64,000 bases of DNA from CBDFHC01 sp965247585 (lineage in GTDB: Bacteria; Chloroflexota; Dehalococcoidia; Lucifugimonadales; GCA-2712585). Positions 44,437-53,477 of the stretch are shown here, in pieces. Under the pieces are notes generated by a model that did not search any database, was not told where the DNA came from, and saw nothing but the letters and a program-made list of their open reading frames with translations. The stretch lies in contig CBDFHC010000005.1 in assembly GCA_965247585.1 (NCBI GenBank), positions 558,001-622,000 of the forward strand, in the 5' to 3' direction. Made by a program: the position numbers and the translations under genes. Position 1 is the stretch's first letter. Each line of letters starts with the position of its first letter.

Positions 44437-47025
44437 GTGATCCCCCTCAAGCTCTCTTTACAGAACTTCCTCTGCTACCGCGATAACGTCCCGCCGCTGG
44501 ACCTCTCCGGCATCCACGTCGCCTGCCTCTGCGGCCCCAACGGCCACGGCAAGTCCGCCCTGCTGGACGCCATCACATGGGCGTTGTGGGGCATCACTGC
44601 CCGGGGCCGCTCGGCAGACGACCTGCTTCACTTCGGCGAGCAGGAGATGTGGGTGGAGCTGGAGTTCATGGCCCGCGACGCCCACTACCGCGCCGTCCGG
44701 CGCCACTCCCGCGCCGGCCAGAAGGGACGAGGCAGGGGCGGCACCAACCTTCAACTCCAGGTCAGCACCGGCAACGGCTTTCAGCCCATCACCGGCAACT
44801 CCCTTCGCGATACACAGGCGGCAATCGTGAAGCTCCTGGGCATGGACTATGACACCTTTGTGAACAGTGCTTTCCTGATTCAAGGGAGGGCCGACGAGTT
44901 CACCAACAAGACGCCCGGCGACCGCAAAGAGGTGCTGGGCCGCATCCTGGGCCTGGGCCGCTACGACGACCTGCTGGAGGCCAGCCGCGCCAGGGCCCAG
45001 GAGCACCGCGACGCGGTGAACCGCGTGGAAGGGAACATCCAGCTCATCGAGTCGGAGCTCTCTACGGCCGGAGACCCCCAGGCGGAGCTGGACCAGGTAG
45101 CGCGAGAGCTGGAAGCCGTGGGGCTGCGGCTTGCCGCCCGGCGCGGCGACTTAGAAGCGGCCCGGCTCAAGCTACAGGACCTGGAGCAGAAGGCCCGGCA
45201 GGTCTCTACTCAGGAGGCCGGGCTTCCCCAGCTTGAGGCGGAGATTCATCGGCTCCAGGCGGACGTCCGGCAGCGGGAGACGCGGATTGCCGAGTTCGAT
45301 AAGCTGATTGAGGGCGCCCAGGCCATCGAGAGCGGTTTCGCCGGGTACCGGCAGGCCCGGGACTCCTACGAGGGGATGGACGCGGCGCGGGCACAGTTCG
45401 ACGGCCTCAACCAGCAGGCCACGGCGCTGGAGCAGGCGATAGCCCAGGCCAGGGCCCGGCTGGAAGAGCAGGTTTCGGGGCTGCGGCAGCGGCTGGAGCG
45501 AGAGCTTCAGCCCCGGGCCGCCGGCGAGGCGCAAGCGCTGGCCAGGTTGGAGCAGGCGCGCCAATCCTTGACCCAGGCCGCGGAAGAGGAGCGCACTATC
45601 ACCGAGGAGCGCCACCGCTTGCAAGGGCTGGCGGCGGATGAGGGTCAGCTCACCGCCCTGCTGGGGCCGCTCAAGACGGAAGGCGAGGAGCTGCGCGCCA
45701 AGCTGGACCTCCTACAACTCTCCAGCGCCGAAGCCGTCTGCCCCCTGTGCGCTAGCCCCCTGGGCGAAGATGGCTGCGACCGCCTCTCCGAAAGCTACCA
45801 GACTATGATTGAGGAGAAGCGTCAGCAGTACCGCAAGGACCACTCGGCGCTCCAGGAAGTGCTGCGCCTCAAACAGGCGCTGGAGCGGGAGCTACCCGGC
45901 AAGGAGCGCGCCCTCAAAGACCGGCAGCAGGAGTCCCAGCGGCTGGTGACCACTCTGGAGCGGGACGCCCAGGAGGCGCGCCGTGCCGCGGTGGACGCCA
46001 CCGAGGTGCAGGCGCTCATCGACGGCGCCACCCTCCAGCTCAAGAACGAGTCCTTCGCCGCAGAGGAGCAGCAGTCGTTGCGGCAGGTCACCGCCCAGAT
46101 ATCGGGGCTGGCCTACTCCTCGCAGGTCCACCACGATCTCTACCAGCGGATGCAGCAGCTACAGCCTTTTGAGCGGGAGCAGGAGCGCCTCCAGGAGGCG
46201 GTACAGCTAATGCCGGCGGAGAGGGAGGCGCGGGACCGGGCCACTGAGACGATTGCAACCTGTAAGACGGAGCAGGTTGACCTGGCCGAGCGAATTCGGG
46301 TGCTGAAGATAGAGACCGCGGAGCTTCCCGCCCTCGGCAGGGCGGCGGCAGAGGCCCAGCGGGAGGTTGGGGAGCTGGAGGGGAGGCAGCAAGTCATGCT
46401 GGCGCGCCGCGGCGAGCTGGATGCGCGCGTCCGAAGGCTACAGGAGATTAAGCGCCAGTCGGCGCAGATGGCCGGGGAGCTGGTGGGACTGCGGGAGGAC
46501 CACGGCCTCTACCAGGAGCTGGTCCAGGCCTTCGGCCGCCAGGGGGTGCAGGCCCTGCTCATCGAAACCGTGCTTCCTCGAATTGAGCAGGAGGCCAATC
46601 AATTGCTGGCCCGCATGACCGACGGCCGCATGACCGTGAAGCTGGAGACCCAGCGGGAGCTGCGTTCCCGCCGCGGCGAGTTCGCCGAGACGCTGGAGAT
46701 ACGAATCAGCGACGAGCTGGGGCCCCGCAGCTACGAGATGTTCAGCGGCGGCGAGGCCTTCCGCATCAACCTGGCGCTGCGCATTGCCCTCTCCAAGGTG
46801 CTGGCCCACCGCAGCGGCGCACCCTTGCCCACCCTCTTCATAGACGAAGGCTTCGGCACCCAGGACACCGCCGGCCGGGAGCGCATCCTGGACGTCATCC
46901 GCGCCATCGAGCCCGACTTCCAGCGCATCATAGTCATCACCCACCTGGACGAGCTTAAGGAGGCCTTCCCCGTCCGCATCGAAGTGGAGAAGCGCGACGG
47001 CGCGTCCACCTGCTGGATAAGCTGA
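44437..47025 (+). CDS. sbcC-like: SbcC/Rad50-like SMC-family ATPase
   Basis: 862 residues. The N-terminal ATPase half begins IPLKLSLQNFLCYRDN and has Walker A GPNGHGKSALLDAITWALWG plus the Q-loop LIQGRADEFTNKTPGDRKEVLGRILGL. Long coiled coils flank a zinc hook CPLCASPLGEDGC (about residue 435). The C-terminal half has the signature FSGGEAFRINLALRIALSKVL, Walker B PTLFIDEGFGTQD and the His switch IVITHLDELKEAF. It would tether and process DNA ends with an SbcD/Mre11 nuclease, but no such gene is adjacent. The start is GTG 44437. Confidence 0.92.
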   Translation: MIPLKLSLQNFLCYRDNVPPLDLSGIHVACLCGPNGHGKSALLDAITWALWGITARGRSADDLLHFGEQEMWVELEFMARDAHYRAVRRHSRAGQKGRGRGGTNLQLQVSTGNGFQPITGNSLRDTQAAIVKLLGMDYDTFVNSAFLIQGRADEFTNKTPGDRKEVLGRILGLGRYDDLLEASRARAQEHRDAVNRVEGNIQLIESELSTAGDPQAELDQVARELEAVGLRLAARRGDLEAARLKLQDLEQKARQVSTQEAGLPQLEAEIHRLQADVRQRETRIAEFDKLIEGAQAIESGFAGYRQARDSYEGMDAARAQFDGLNQQATALEQAIAQARARLEEQVSGLRQRLERELQPRAAGEAQALARLEQARQSLTQAAEEERTITEERHRLQGLAADEGQLTALLGPLKTEGEELRAKLDLLQLSSAEAVCPLCASPLGEDGCDRLSESYQTMIEEKRQQYRKDHSALQEVLRLKQALERELPGKERALKDRQQESQRLVTTLERDAQEARRAAVDATEVQALIDGATLQLKNESFAAEEQQSLRQVTAQISGLAYSSQVHHDLYQRMQQLQPFEREQERLQEAVQLMPAEREARDRATETIATCKTEQVDLAERIRVLKIETAELPALGRAAAEAQREVGELEGRQQVMLARRGELDARVRRLQEIKRQSAQMAGELVGLREDHGLYQELVQAFGRQGVQALLIETVLPRIEQEANQLLARMTDGRMTVKLETQRELRSRRGEFAETLEIRISDELGPRSYEMFSGGEAFRINLALRIALSKVLAHRSGAPLPTLFIDEGFGTQDTAGRERILDVIRAIEPDFQRIIVITHLDELKEAFPVRIEVEKRDGASTCWIS

Positions 47026-47220
47026 CCCCGGTCCCGAACTTGGGAATCACCGTTCGGGCCTTCCACTGTAAAGGACGCTCCGGGCAGGGACCCCGCGGCA
47101 GCAGACACAAGATTCAAGTCCTGCGCGGGGATCCATTCTATAAAATGTAGAGAAGCGGTAAATGCCCATCTCGCCCTCCAACGGGTAGGATCAACGGCAC
47201 GTTAGTACTAGGAGGAACCA

Positions 47221-47541
47221 ATGGCTGAGAAGCAATCTCCAGGTGGAAAAGGCGGACGGCTGCTGAGGCGTGCCGGGGACACGCTCAATACCGCTACCGG
47301 CACGTTAACAGGGAAGAACGTAGAACAACAGGTCGCGGAGTATAGCGAGGTTTACACCCAGGTCTTGCTGGGCATGCACGGTGACTTGGAGCTACAAGGC
47401 AGAAAAGTTGGTGACCATGACAAAGAGATCGAGGCGCTCAAGTATCAGATTGCATCTATGAGCGTGACACGGACTATAGCTATAGCCGCATTAGCCTTAG
47501 CTCTGTCGGCCTTGGGGGTTGCCCTGTGGGCAGTCCAGTAG
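47221..47541 (+). CDS. Small tail-anchored membrane protein
   Basis: 106 residues: a basic, Gly-rich N-terminus (QSPGGKGGRLLRRAGDTL), a heptad-like helix (EYSEVYTQVLLGMHGDLELQGRKVGDHDKEIEALKYQIA) and one C-terminal helix (TIAIAALALALSALGVALWAV) ending two residues before the stop. The topology is that of a tail-anchored coiled-coil protein. AGGAGG lies 8 bp before ATG 47221; a TATAAA box occurs near 47141. Its 3' end overlaps the next gene by 16 bp, so the two proteins are probably made together. No family recognised. Confidence 0.72.
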   Translation: MAEKQSPGGKGGRLLRRAGDTLNTATGTLTGKNVEQQVAEYSEVYTQVLLGMHGDLELQGRKVGDHDKEIEALKYQIASMSVTRTIAIAALALALSALGVALWAVQ

Positions 47542-48530
47542 CTGATCTAGCAGCCAGGTATCGGCAGCAACATGGCCCGGCTGTGCCCCACAGTGAGGAG
47601 TTGCGCCAGCTTTATGATCGCTATGTTGAAGAGCGCGAGAGTTCAATATTGGATGCCGCTGCTGCCATCGCCGCACTCGATGTGCTGGTGTTTGGCGACC
47701 AAGTTGACACCGGGGCCATCACGTCTCAAATGGAAGAAGCCTATCGACTTGCATTTTCGAACGTCGCGACTCAGACGACGCTTGTTGAGAAATTAGCTAA
47801 GGTGGGCGCCGATTCGGAGGATAAGCAACGCGGGTTTCTAAATCTCTTGAAGGGCAAGTATTTCGAGGTCAAAGTCAAAGACAGGTTCAACGACGGGCTA
47901 AATACTGGTGATCTGGTACCCGGCCCAGGACAAACGGCCCAGTTGGCCGCGGACCCTACACAACCTGGATGGGACCTGAAGATACTAAACGCTGACGGTT
48001 CAACAGACGAGCTTCTGCAGCTTAAGGCTACGGACTCACTAAAGCCCATCAGCGATGCGCTGACAAAATCCCCTGAGTTTCGCGTCCTGGCAACGGACGA
48101 GGGTGTGGACAAGGCGGTTGCCAGTTTGATCAACCCGGAGAATGTCCTCCGCAGCGGAATCAGCGATGTTCAGATCGAGAGTGAGGTGGCGGCTCCCTTA
48201 GAGCCTTTGCTCGATAGTCAGCTCGAAGATTTCCTCGAGGCGGCTGCGCCGGGTCTACCGTTTATCATCATAAGTCTCACTGAAGGTACAACGGTCTTGA
48301 TGGGAAGGCGGGCCTTTGAACAAGCGGCGCACCGTACCCTGGGGGGCGCCACCAAGACCGGTGCGGCGATGGCGGTAGGTGGCCTTTTGGCACTTGTTGA
48401 TGCCGGTGTTCTGAGCCTGCCAGCCACCTTCCTCACGCGTATGGGGATTGACCGCTATCGAATTCAATCCGGGCTTTCCAAGCGGCTAGGCGCGGACACA
48501 GAGCTAATTCGCATGCTAGTTCAGGCCTAG
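47526..48530 (+). CDS. Unknown membrane-associated protein with PD-(D/E)xK-nuclease-like core
   Basis: 334 residues, GTG start inside the upstream gene. A helical N-terminus (1-100) is followed by LLKGKYFEVKVKDRFN (Glu114), PGQTAQLAADPTQPGWDLKIL (Asp150) and DELLQLKAT (Gln165-Leu-Lys167). The E...D...QxK spacing on predicted strands is that of PD-(D/E)xK nucleases. The C-terminal part has two hydrophobic stretches (PFIIISLTEGTTVLMG, about 245-260; TGAAMAVGGLLALVDAGVLSLPATFL, about 278-303) and a basic end. No family recognised with certainty. With the small tail-anchored partner it forms a compact lower-GC operon next to sbcC-like. Confidence 0.7.
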   Translation: MGSPVADLAARYRQQHGPAVPHSEELRQLYDRYVEERESSILDAAAAIAALDVLVFGDQVDTGAITSQMEEAYRLAFSNVATQTTLVEKLAKVGADSEDKQRGFLNLLKGKYFEVKVKDRFNDGLNTGDLVPGPGQTAQLAADPTQPGWDLKILNADGSTDELLQLKATDSLKPISDALTKSPEFRVLATDEGVDKAVASLINPENVLRSGISDVQIESEVAAPLEPLLDSQLEDFLEAAAPGLPFIIISLTEGTTVLMGRRAFEQAAHRTLGGATKTGAAMAVGGLLALVDAGVLSLPATFLTRMGIDRYRIQSGLSKRLGADTELIRMLVQA

Positions 48531-48634
48531 ATAAGCGCTCCATACTCTTTCGTTGCGCTTGGCTTTGCCTCTGCTATTTGACAGCTTGAAGGTATTACTA
48601 AAGGTTCTTTGCGTTGTCCAGTCCGGGCCGCCCC

Positions 48635-49312
48635 CTACAGCTCCACCTCTTTCAAATCGCTTGCAGCAATCAGCGGCGCGCCGGTTAGCTGCTGGACCTC
48701 TTCGAACGTCCAGCCCGGCGCCACCTCTTTCAACGCCAACCCCTCAACCGTCACCTCCACCACCGCCAGGTCGGTGACCACCAGGCTGACGCAGCCCTGG
48801 GCCGTCAGGGGGAACGTGCACTCCTCCACCAGCTTGGGGTTCCCCTGCCGGTCGGTGTGGTCCATCGCCACAATGACCCGCTTGGCGCCCACCGCCAGGT
48901 CCATGGCCCCACCTACGTTGCCCACGCCCCGCTGCGGCAGCATCCAGTTCGCCAGGTCCCCCTTTGACGATACCTGTAGCGCGCCCAGCACCGTTACGTC
49001 TATCCTGCCGGCGCGGATCATGGCGAAAGCTTCATCGGAGCTGAGGAACGACATTCCGGGCACCGCCTGGAGGAACTGCCCTCCGGCGTTGATCAGGTCC
49101 ACGTCCTCCTCCCCCTCCTCCACCAGCGGGCCGCAGTTGAGGATTCCGCTCTCGCTCTGGTAGACCACTAGCTTCTCTTCGGTCACATAGTTCGAAACCA
49201 GGGTGGGTATCCCGATGCCCAGGTTCACGTAGGCCCCCGCCGGCAGCTCTTTGGCCACCCGCATCGCCACCACGTCCCGGGTCATCCGCTCTTTAGTCAC
49301 AGGTTTCTCCAT
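48635..49312 (-). CDS. 3-oxoacid CoA-transferase, beta subunit
   Basis: 225 residues of CoA-transferase family I, subunit B: AYVNLGIGIPTLVSNYV, the catalytic Glu in VYQSESGILNCGP, GMSFLSSDEAFAMIRAGRIDVTVLGALQVSSKGDLANWM, and GVGNVGGAMDLAVGAKRVIVAMDHTD. It moves CoA between acyl-CoA and a 3-oxoacid such as acetoacetate. Separate from, but on the same strand as, the scoA-like and fused genes upstream, with a HicB-like gene in between. It may share the alpha subunit encoded at 51089-51766. Confidence 0.9.
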   Translation of the reverse strand: MEKPVTKERMTRDVVAMRVAKELPAGAYVNLGIGIPTLVSNYVTEEKLVVYQSESGILNCGPLVEEGEEDVDLINAGGQFLQAVPGMSFLSSDEAFAMIRAGRIDVTVLGALQVSSKGDLANWMLPQRGVGNVGGAMDLAVGAKRVIVAMDHTDRQGNPKLVEECTFPLTAQGCVSLVVTDLAVVEVTVEGLALKEVAPGWTFEEVQQLTGAPLIAASDLKEVEL

Positions 49313-49364
49313 TGGGTGTTAGCGGCACGTAGGGCTGCCATCATGCCGGCTAATCGCCGTCCTC

Positions 49365-49592
49365 CTACCCAACCGCGACCTCAATGCGAGTCACATAAAC
49401 CTCGGAGTGCAGTCTCTCCTCCATCTCCCCGGGGCTGGCCGTCTCAACGAAAAGCTCCAGCGCTTCCCGGAGATTTTTCACCGCTTCCTCCACGCTATTG
49501 CCCTGACTGGCAATATCCAGCTCCGGACAGAGGCTCACGTATAAGTTGCCCTCTCGTTCAATCACTGCTGTCACCTGAATATTGGTGGTCAT
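49365..49592 (-). CDS. HicB-like antitoxin-family protein
   Basis: 75 residues: the partial RNase H-like HicB fold (QVTAVIEREGNLYVSLCPELDIASQGNSVEEAVKNLREALELFVE). HicB proteins normally neutralise a HicA mRNA-interferase, but no HicA (double-stranded RNA-binding-like, ~60 aa) frame is adjacent, and there is no C-terminal DNA-binding domain. It is a solitary copy inside a CoA-transferase cluster. Confidence 0.85.
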   Translation of the reverse strand: MTTNIQVTAVIEREGNLYVSLCPELDIASQGNSVEEAVKNLREALELFVETASPGEMEERLHSEVYVTRIEVAVG

Positions 49593-49654
49593 ATCAACCG
49601 CTCTTTCTAATTAGACTTGGCCGCCGAGTTTGCCACGTTGTTTGCTGGTAAATT

Positions 49655-51079
49655 CTAATCCACCCGCTCAAACGGCAGAAAGTCCGCTGGCCTCTTCACA
49701 ATCCGGTCCACGTACACCCCGGGGGTTACTATCTCGTCGGGGTCCAGCCCCCCCGGCGCCACGATCTCGTCCGCCTCGACAATGGTCACGTCCCCGGCCC
49801 GGGCCATGGTGGCGTTGAAGTTCCGCGAGGTGCCACGGTACACTAGGTTGCCCAGCCTATCGGCCTTGTGCGCCCGTATCAGTGCGAAGTCGCCCCGGAT
49901 GGCGCTCTCCAGGATGTGCACCCTTCCGTTGATCACTTTCGACTCCTTGCCCTCCGCCACCAGCGTTCCCGCGCCGGTGGGCGTGTAGAACGCGGCCACC
50001 CCGAAGCCCCCGGCCCGGATGCGCTCCGCCAGCGTCCCCTGGGGCGCCAGCTCCATCTCTACCTCGCCGCGGCGGTACGCCTCCTCGAACGCCGTCGGCC
50101 GCGAGGGCGACGGCGAAACAGGGAACGACGCGATGGCCTTCTTGATCTGCCCGTTCTCCACCAGGATGCTGTGGTCTATGGCCTGCAGCCCCGGCTTCGG
50201 CGGTGTTCCGAAGGACGCCACCCGGGCGATGCCCGCCGTGTTTCCCACAATGGTCAGCCCCTTTGCCCCCTGCTCCCGCAGCGCCACCATCAGGTAGTGC
50301 GCCATACCCCCCAGGCCGCCGAAGCCGTCCATCAGGATGGTGGCCCCGTCAAAAATATCCGACACCGCGGACAGGGCTGTGGGGTAAACCTTGTCCACCG
50401 GCGCATAGTCCGGCAGCGAGAAGTCCATCTCCTTCAGCTCCGGGGAAACCAGCAGCGCCGGCCCGGTGAGCCGCTGCACCGCATCCACGCTCCACCCCGG
50501 CGCCACCTCCTTCAGCAGCAGGCCCTGGGGCGTCACCTCTATCACCGCCAGGTCCGTGACTATCAGCTTGACCTTCTGACTTACGGTCAAGGGGTAGGTG
50601 CATTCCTTCAATATCTTGGGCTGTTCCTCGCCCAGCGTGTGCTCCATGACGATGATGAGCCGCTTTGCTTGGTTGGCGAAGTCCAGCGCCCCGCCGGGGC
50701 TGCCGATGCCCCGCTCCGGTATCATCCAGTTCGCCAGGTCCCCCTTCTCCGAGACCTGCAGCCCGCCCAGCACCGCCACATCCAGCCGGCCGCTGCGGGA
50801 GATGCCGAAGGCGTCGGCGTGGTCAATGGCCGCCGCGCCCGGCAGCAGCGTGACGAAGTCCGCCCGGGCGTTGATCAGGTCCCGGTCCTCCTCCCCCTCA
50901 GCCACGTATGGGCCGAAACCCAGCAGGCCGTTCTCCGAGTGCAGGATGACGCCCCGCTCCGGCGTGACGTAGTTTGACACCAGCGTGGGCAAGCCCACGC
51001 CCAGGTTCACCACCTGACCGGGGCGGAGCTCCGCCGCGGCGCGCAGGGCCACCAGATCTCGGGTGATTCGTTCCGCCAT
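49655..51079 (-). CDS. Fused 3-oxoacid CoA-transferase (beta-alpha order)
   Basis: 474 residues. Residues about 1-212 are a complete subunit B (VVNLGVGLPTLVSNYVTPERGVILHSENGLLGFGPY with catalytic Glu; GIGSPGGALDFANQAKRLIIVMEHT). Residues about 225-465 are a subunit A (VSDIFDGATILMDGFGGLGGMAHYLMVALREQGAKGLTIVGNTAG... VTPGVYVDRIVKRP). The order is the reverse of mitochondrial SCOT (alpha-beta). The gene begins 9 bp after the stand-alone alpha gene. The alpha part has diverged more than the beta part, so substrate choice may differ from classical SCOT. Confidence 0.88.
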   Translation of the reverse strand: MAERITRDLVALRAAAELRPGQVVNLGVGLPTLVSNYVTPERGVILHSENGLLGFGPYVAEGEEDRDLINARADFVTLLPGAAAIDHADAFGISRSGRLDVAVLGGLQVSEKGDLANWMIPERGIGSPGGALDFANQAKRLIIVMEHTLGEEQPKILKECTYPLTVSQKVKLIVTDLAVIEVTPQGLLLKEVAPGWSVDAVQRLTGPALLVSPELKEMDFSLPDYAPVDKVYPTALSAVSDIFDGATILMDGFGGLGGMAHYLMVALREQGAKGLTIVGNTAGIARVASFGTPPKPGLQAIDHSILVENGQIKKAIASFPVSPSPSRPTAFEEAYRRGEVEMELAPQGTLAERIRAGGFGVAAFYTPTGAGTLVAEGKESKVINGRVHILESAIRGDFALIRAHKADRLGNLVYRGTSRNFNATMARAGDVTIVEADEIVAPGGLDPDEIVTPGVYVDRIVKRPADFLPFERVD

Positions 51080-51088
51080 CGCCGGGTC

Positions 51089-51766
51089 CTACGGCGCCTC
51101 CACCAGCCGGTGGACGTAAATCCCCGGCGTGTGTACCCGCTCCGGGTCCATCTGCCCCGGCGCAACCAGCTCCCGGACCTCGGCAATCGTCACTGTGGCC
51201 GCGCCAGCCATCAGCGGGTTGAAATTGCGCTGCGTCAGCCGGTAGTAGAGGTTGCCCAGAGTGTCACCCTGGTGCGCCGCTATGAAGGCGAAGTCCGCAA
51301 AAAGCGGTTCCTCCAGAATTTGCTCTTCGCCGTCAAATACCCGCTTCTCCCGGCCGCCTTCGAAGGGGGTGCCGGCGGCGTTGGGAAGGAAGAACCCGCC
51401 AATGCCGGACGCCGCGGCCCGTATTCGCTCCGTCAACACACCCTGGGGGACCAGCTCTATCTCCAGCTTTCCCCGGCGCCACATCTCCACGGCGGGCACG
51501 TTCTGGTTTGGGTTCCCAACGAAAGTGGTGATGACCTTTCTAACCTGGCCGTTCTCCAGCAGGTTGGCCACGTCGTACTCGTTATCCCGAACGGCCAGGC
51601 AGGTGTTGCTAATGCAGGTCAGCTCCCGGGCGCCCTGCTCCATCAGCCCCCGCACCAGGTTTTGCGCCGCGCCCGGCATCCCGAAGCCACCCAGCATTAT
51701 GACGGCCCCGTCCGGTACGTCGGACACCGCGTCCAGGGGCGTCGAGTAGATTTTTCCTTGGTTCAT
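51089..51766 (-). CDS. 3-oxoacid CoA-transferase, alpha subunit
   Basis: 225 residues of family I subunit A: GAVIMLGGFGMPGAAQNLVRGLMEQGARELTCISNTCL, VELVPQG-type ELVPQGVLTERIRAAASGIGGFF, and the C-terminal DPERVHTPGIYVHRLVE. It leads the CoA-transferase gene group and lies 73 bp downstream of groEL, from which it is separated by a hairpin. It may partner the stand-alone beta subunit at 48635-49312. Confidence 0.9.
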   Translation of the reverse strand: MNQGKIYSTPLDAVSDVPDGAVIMLGGFGMPGAAQNLVRGLMEQGARELTCISNTCLAVRDNEYDVANLLENGQVRKVITTFVGNPNQNVPAVEMWRRGKLEIELVPQGVLTERIRAAASGIGGFFLPNAAGTPFEGGREKRVFDGEEQILEEPLFADFAFIAAHQGDTLGNLYYRLTQRNFNPLMAGAATVTIAEVRELVAPGQMDPERVHTPGIYVHRLVEAP

Positions 51767-51775
51767 TACAAAGGA

Positions 51776-51803
51776 GTGGGGTGGCCTATCCAGGCCACCC
51801 CAC
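51776..51803. terminator. Hairpin between groEL and the CoA-transferase genes
   Basis: A perfect 12-bp stem (GTGGGGTGGCCT at 51776-51787 with AGGCCACCCCAC at 51792-51803) and a 4-nt loop. It lies 37 bp after the groEL stop on the minus strand. The following T content is weak, so termination may be partial. Confidence 0.65.
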
Positions 51804-51839
51804 GTTGGTTCCCGTATTTGCGAAGAAAGGGCTTCCGGC

Positions 51840-53459
51840 TTAGTAGTCCATGGGAGGCATGGCCGGGGCCGCGGTCTTCTCAGGTATCTCGGTGATCATC
51901 GACTCGGTGGTGAGCACCATGGCGGCCACGCTGGCCGCGTTCTGTAGAGCGGAACGCGTGACCTTTACCGGGTCAACGATCCCTCGCTCAAACATCTGAC
52001 CGAACTCACCAATCTCGGCGTCGAAGCCGTAATCATCGGCGTGACTTCTCACCGCCTCCAGGACAACAGAGCCTTCCCTGTCGGCGTTTTGAACTATCAG
52101 CCGTAGCGGGACCTCCAGGCACTTCCTGATGATGTTCGCACCCACCAACTCATCGCCGGTGAGCCTCTGCGCCCTATCATCCAGGGCCCGCTGCGCCCGT
52201 ACCAAGGCGACTCCGCCTCCGGGCACTATCCCCTCTTCAACAGCCGCGCGGGTGGCCGATAGCGCGTCCTCCACCCTCGCCTTTCGCTCCTTCAGCTCCA
52301 CCTCGGTGGCGGCCCCCACCTTGACAACCGCAACCCCGCCCGCCAGTTTGGCCATCCGCTCCTGAAGCTTCTCCCGGTCGAACTCGGAAGTGGTGTCCTC
52401 AATCTGGGCCCGAATCTGGGTGATGCGGCCCTTGATGGCGTCCTCGGAGCCGCGCCCATCTACTAGGGTGGTCTCCTCTTTGGTGGCGGTGATCCGCCGC
52501 GCCTGTCCCATGTCGGCCACCGTGGCCGAGTCCAGCTTCCGGCCCGTCTCCTCGCTGATGACGGTGCCACCGGTTATGATGGCGATGTCCTCCAGCATGG
52601 CCTTGCGCCGGTCCCCAAACCCGGGGGCCTTAACTGCCAGGCAGTTAAGCGTGCCTCGCAGCTTGTTCACTACCATCGTGGCCAGCGCCTCGCCGTCCAC
52701 GTCCTCAGCCACCAGCACCACGTCTTTCTTACCCATCTGGATCAGCTTCTCCAGCACCGGAACCAGGTCCGATACCGAGGAAACCTTCTTGTCGGTGATT
52801 ATTACGAAGGGATCCTCGATCACAGTCTCCATCCGCTCCGAGTTGGTGACGAAGTAGGGCGAGATGTAGCCCCGGTCTACCTGCATCCCCTCTACGTATT
52901 CAATCTCGTCCTCTATCCCCTTGGACTCTTCAACGGTGATGACCCCGTCCTTGCCCACCTTCTCCATAGCGTCGGCAATGATCTGGCCGATGGAATCTTC
53001 GTGGGCCGACAGCGACGCCACCTGGGCGATCTGGTCCCGGCTGTCTACCGAGCGGGACATGTTCTTTAGCTCTTCCACCACCGCTCCCACCGCGGCCTCA
53101 ATGCCCCGCTTCAGCGCCATGGGGTTGGCCCCCGCGGCGGTGTTTCGGAACCCTTCGGTAATGATCGCCTGGGCCAGCACCACTGAGGTGGTAGTGCCGT
53201 CACCCGCTATGTCGTTGGTCTTGCTGGCCGTCTCTTTCAAGAGCTGGGCGCCCATGTTTTCAAAGGGGTCCGGCAGCTCTATCTCTTTGGCTATGGTCAC
53301 GCCGTCACTGCATACCTGCGGCGGACCGAATTTCTTGTCCAGTATGACGTTCCTGCCTCTGGGGCCCAGGGTCACCTTCACCGTATTCGTCAGGATGTCA
53401 ATACCAGCCTTGATTTGCTTGCGCGCCTCTTCGGAATGAATTACCTGTTTACCGGCCAT
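51840..53459 (-). CDS. groL: Chaperonin GroEL (60 kDa)
   Basis: 539 residues with the full family signature: VTLGPRGRNVILDKKFGPP, AGDGTTTSVVLAQ, the LIQMGKKDVVLVAEDVDGEALATMVVN apical domain and the signature ATRAAVEEGIVPGGGVAL. The C-terminus ends PAMPPMDY rather than a Gly-Gly-Met repeat tail. It lies 18 bp after groES in an operon controlled by CIRCE. Confidence 0.98.
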   Translation of the reverse strand: MAGKQVIHSEEARKQIKAGIDILTNTVKVTLGPRGRNVILDKKFGPPQVCSDGVTIAKEIELPDPFENMGAQLLKETASKTNDIAGDGTTTSVVLAQAIITEGFRNTAAGANPMALKRGIEAAVGAVVEELKNMSRSVDSRDQIAQVASLSAHEDSIGQIIADAMEKVGKDGVITVEESKGIEDEIEYVEGMQVDRGYISPYFVTNSERMETVIEDPFVIITDKKVSSVSDLVPVLEKLIQMGKKDVVLVAEDVDGEALATMVVNKLRGTLNCLAVKAPGFGDRRKAMLEDIAIITGGTVISEETGRKLDSATVADMGQARRITATKEETTLVDGRGSEDAIKGRITQIRAQIEDTTSEFDREKLQERMAKLAGGVAVVKVGAATEVELKERKARVEDALSATRAAVEEGIVPGGGVALVRAQRALDDRAQRLTGDELVGANIIRKCLEVPLRLIVQNADREGSVVLEAVRSHADDYGFDAEIGEFGQMFERGIVDPVKVTRSALQNAASVAAMVLTTESMITEIPEKTAAPAMPPMDY

Positions 53460-53477
53460 CTTCGGGCTGCCTCCTCG

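Noticed and set aside
49365..49592. Complete HicAB toxin-antitoxin locus
   Set aside because: Only the HicB-like gene is present; neither flank encodes a HicA-sized protein.
49868..50977. 369-residue plus-strand frame opposite the fused CoA-transferase
   Set aside because: Antisense shadow without motifs.
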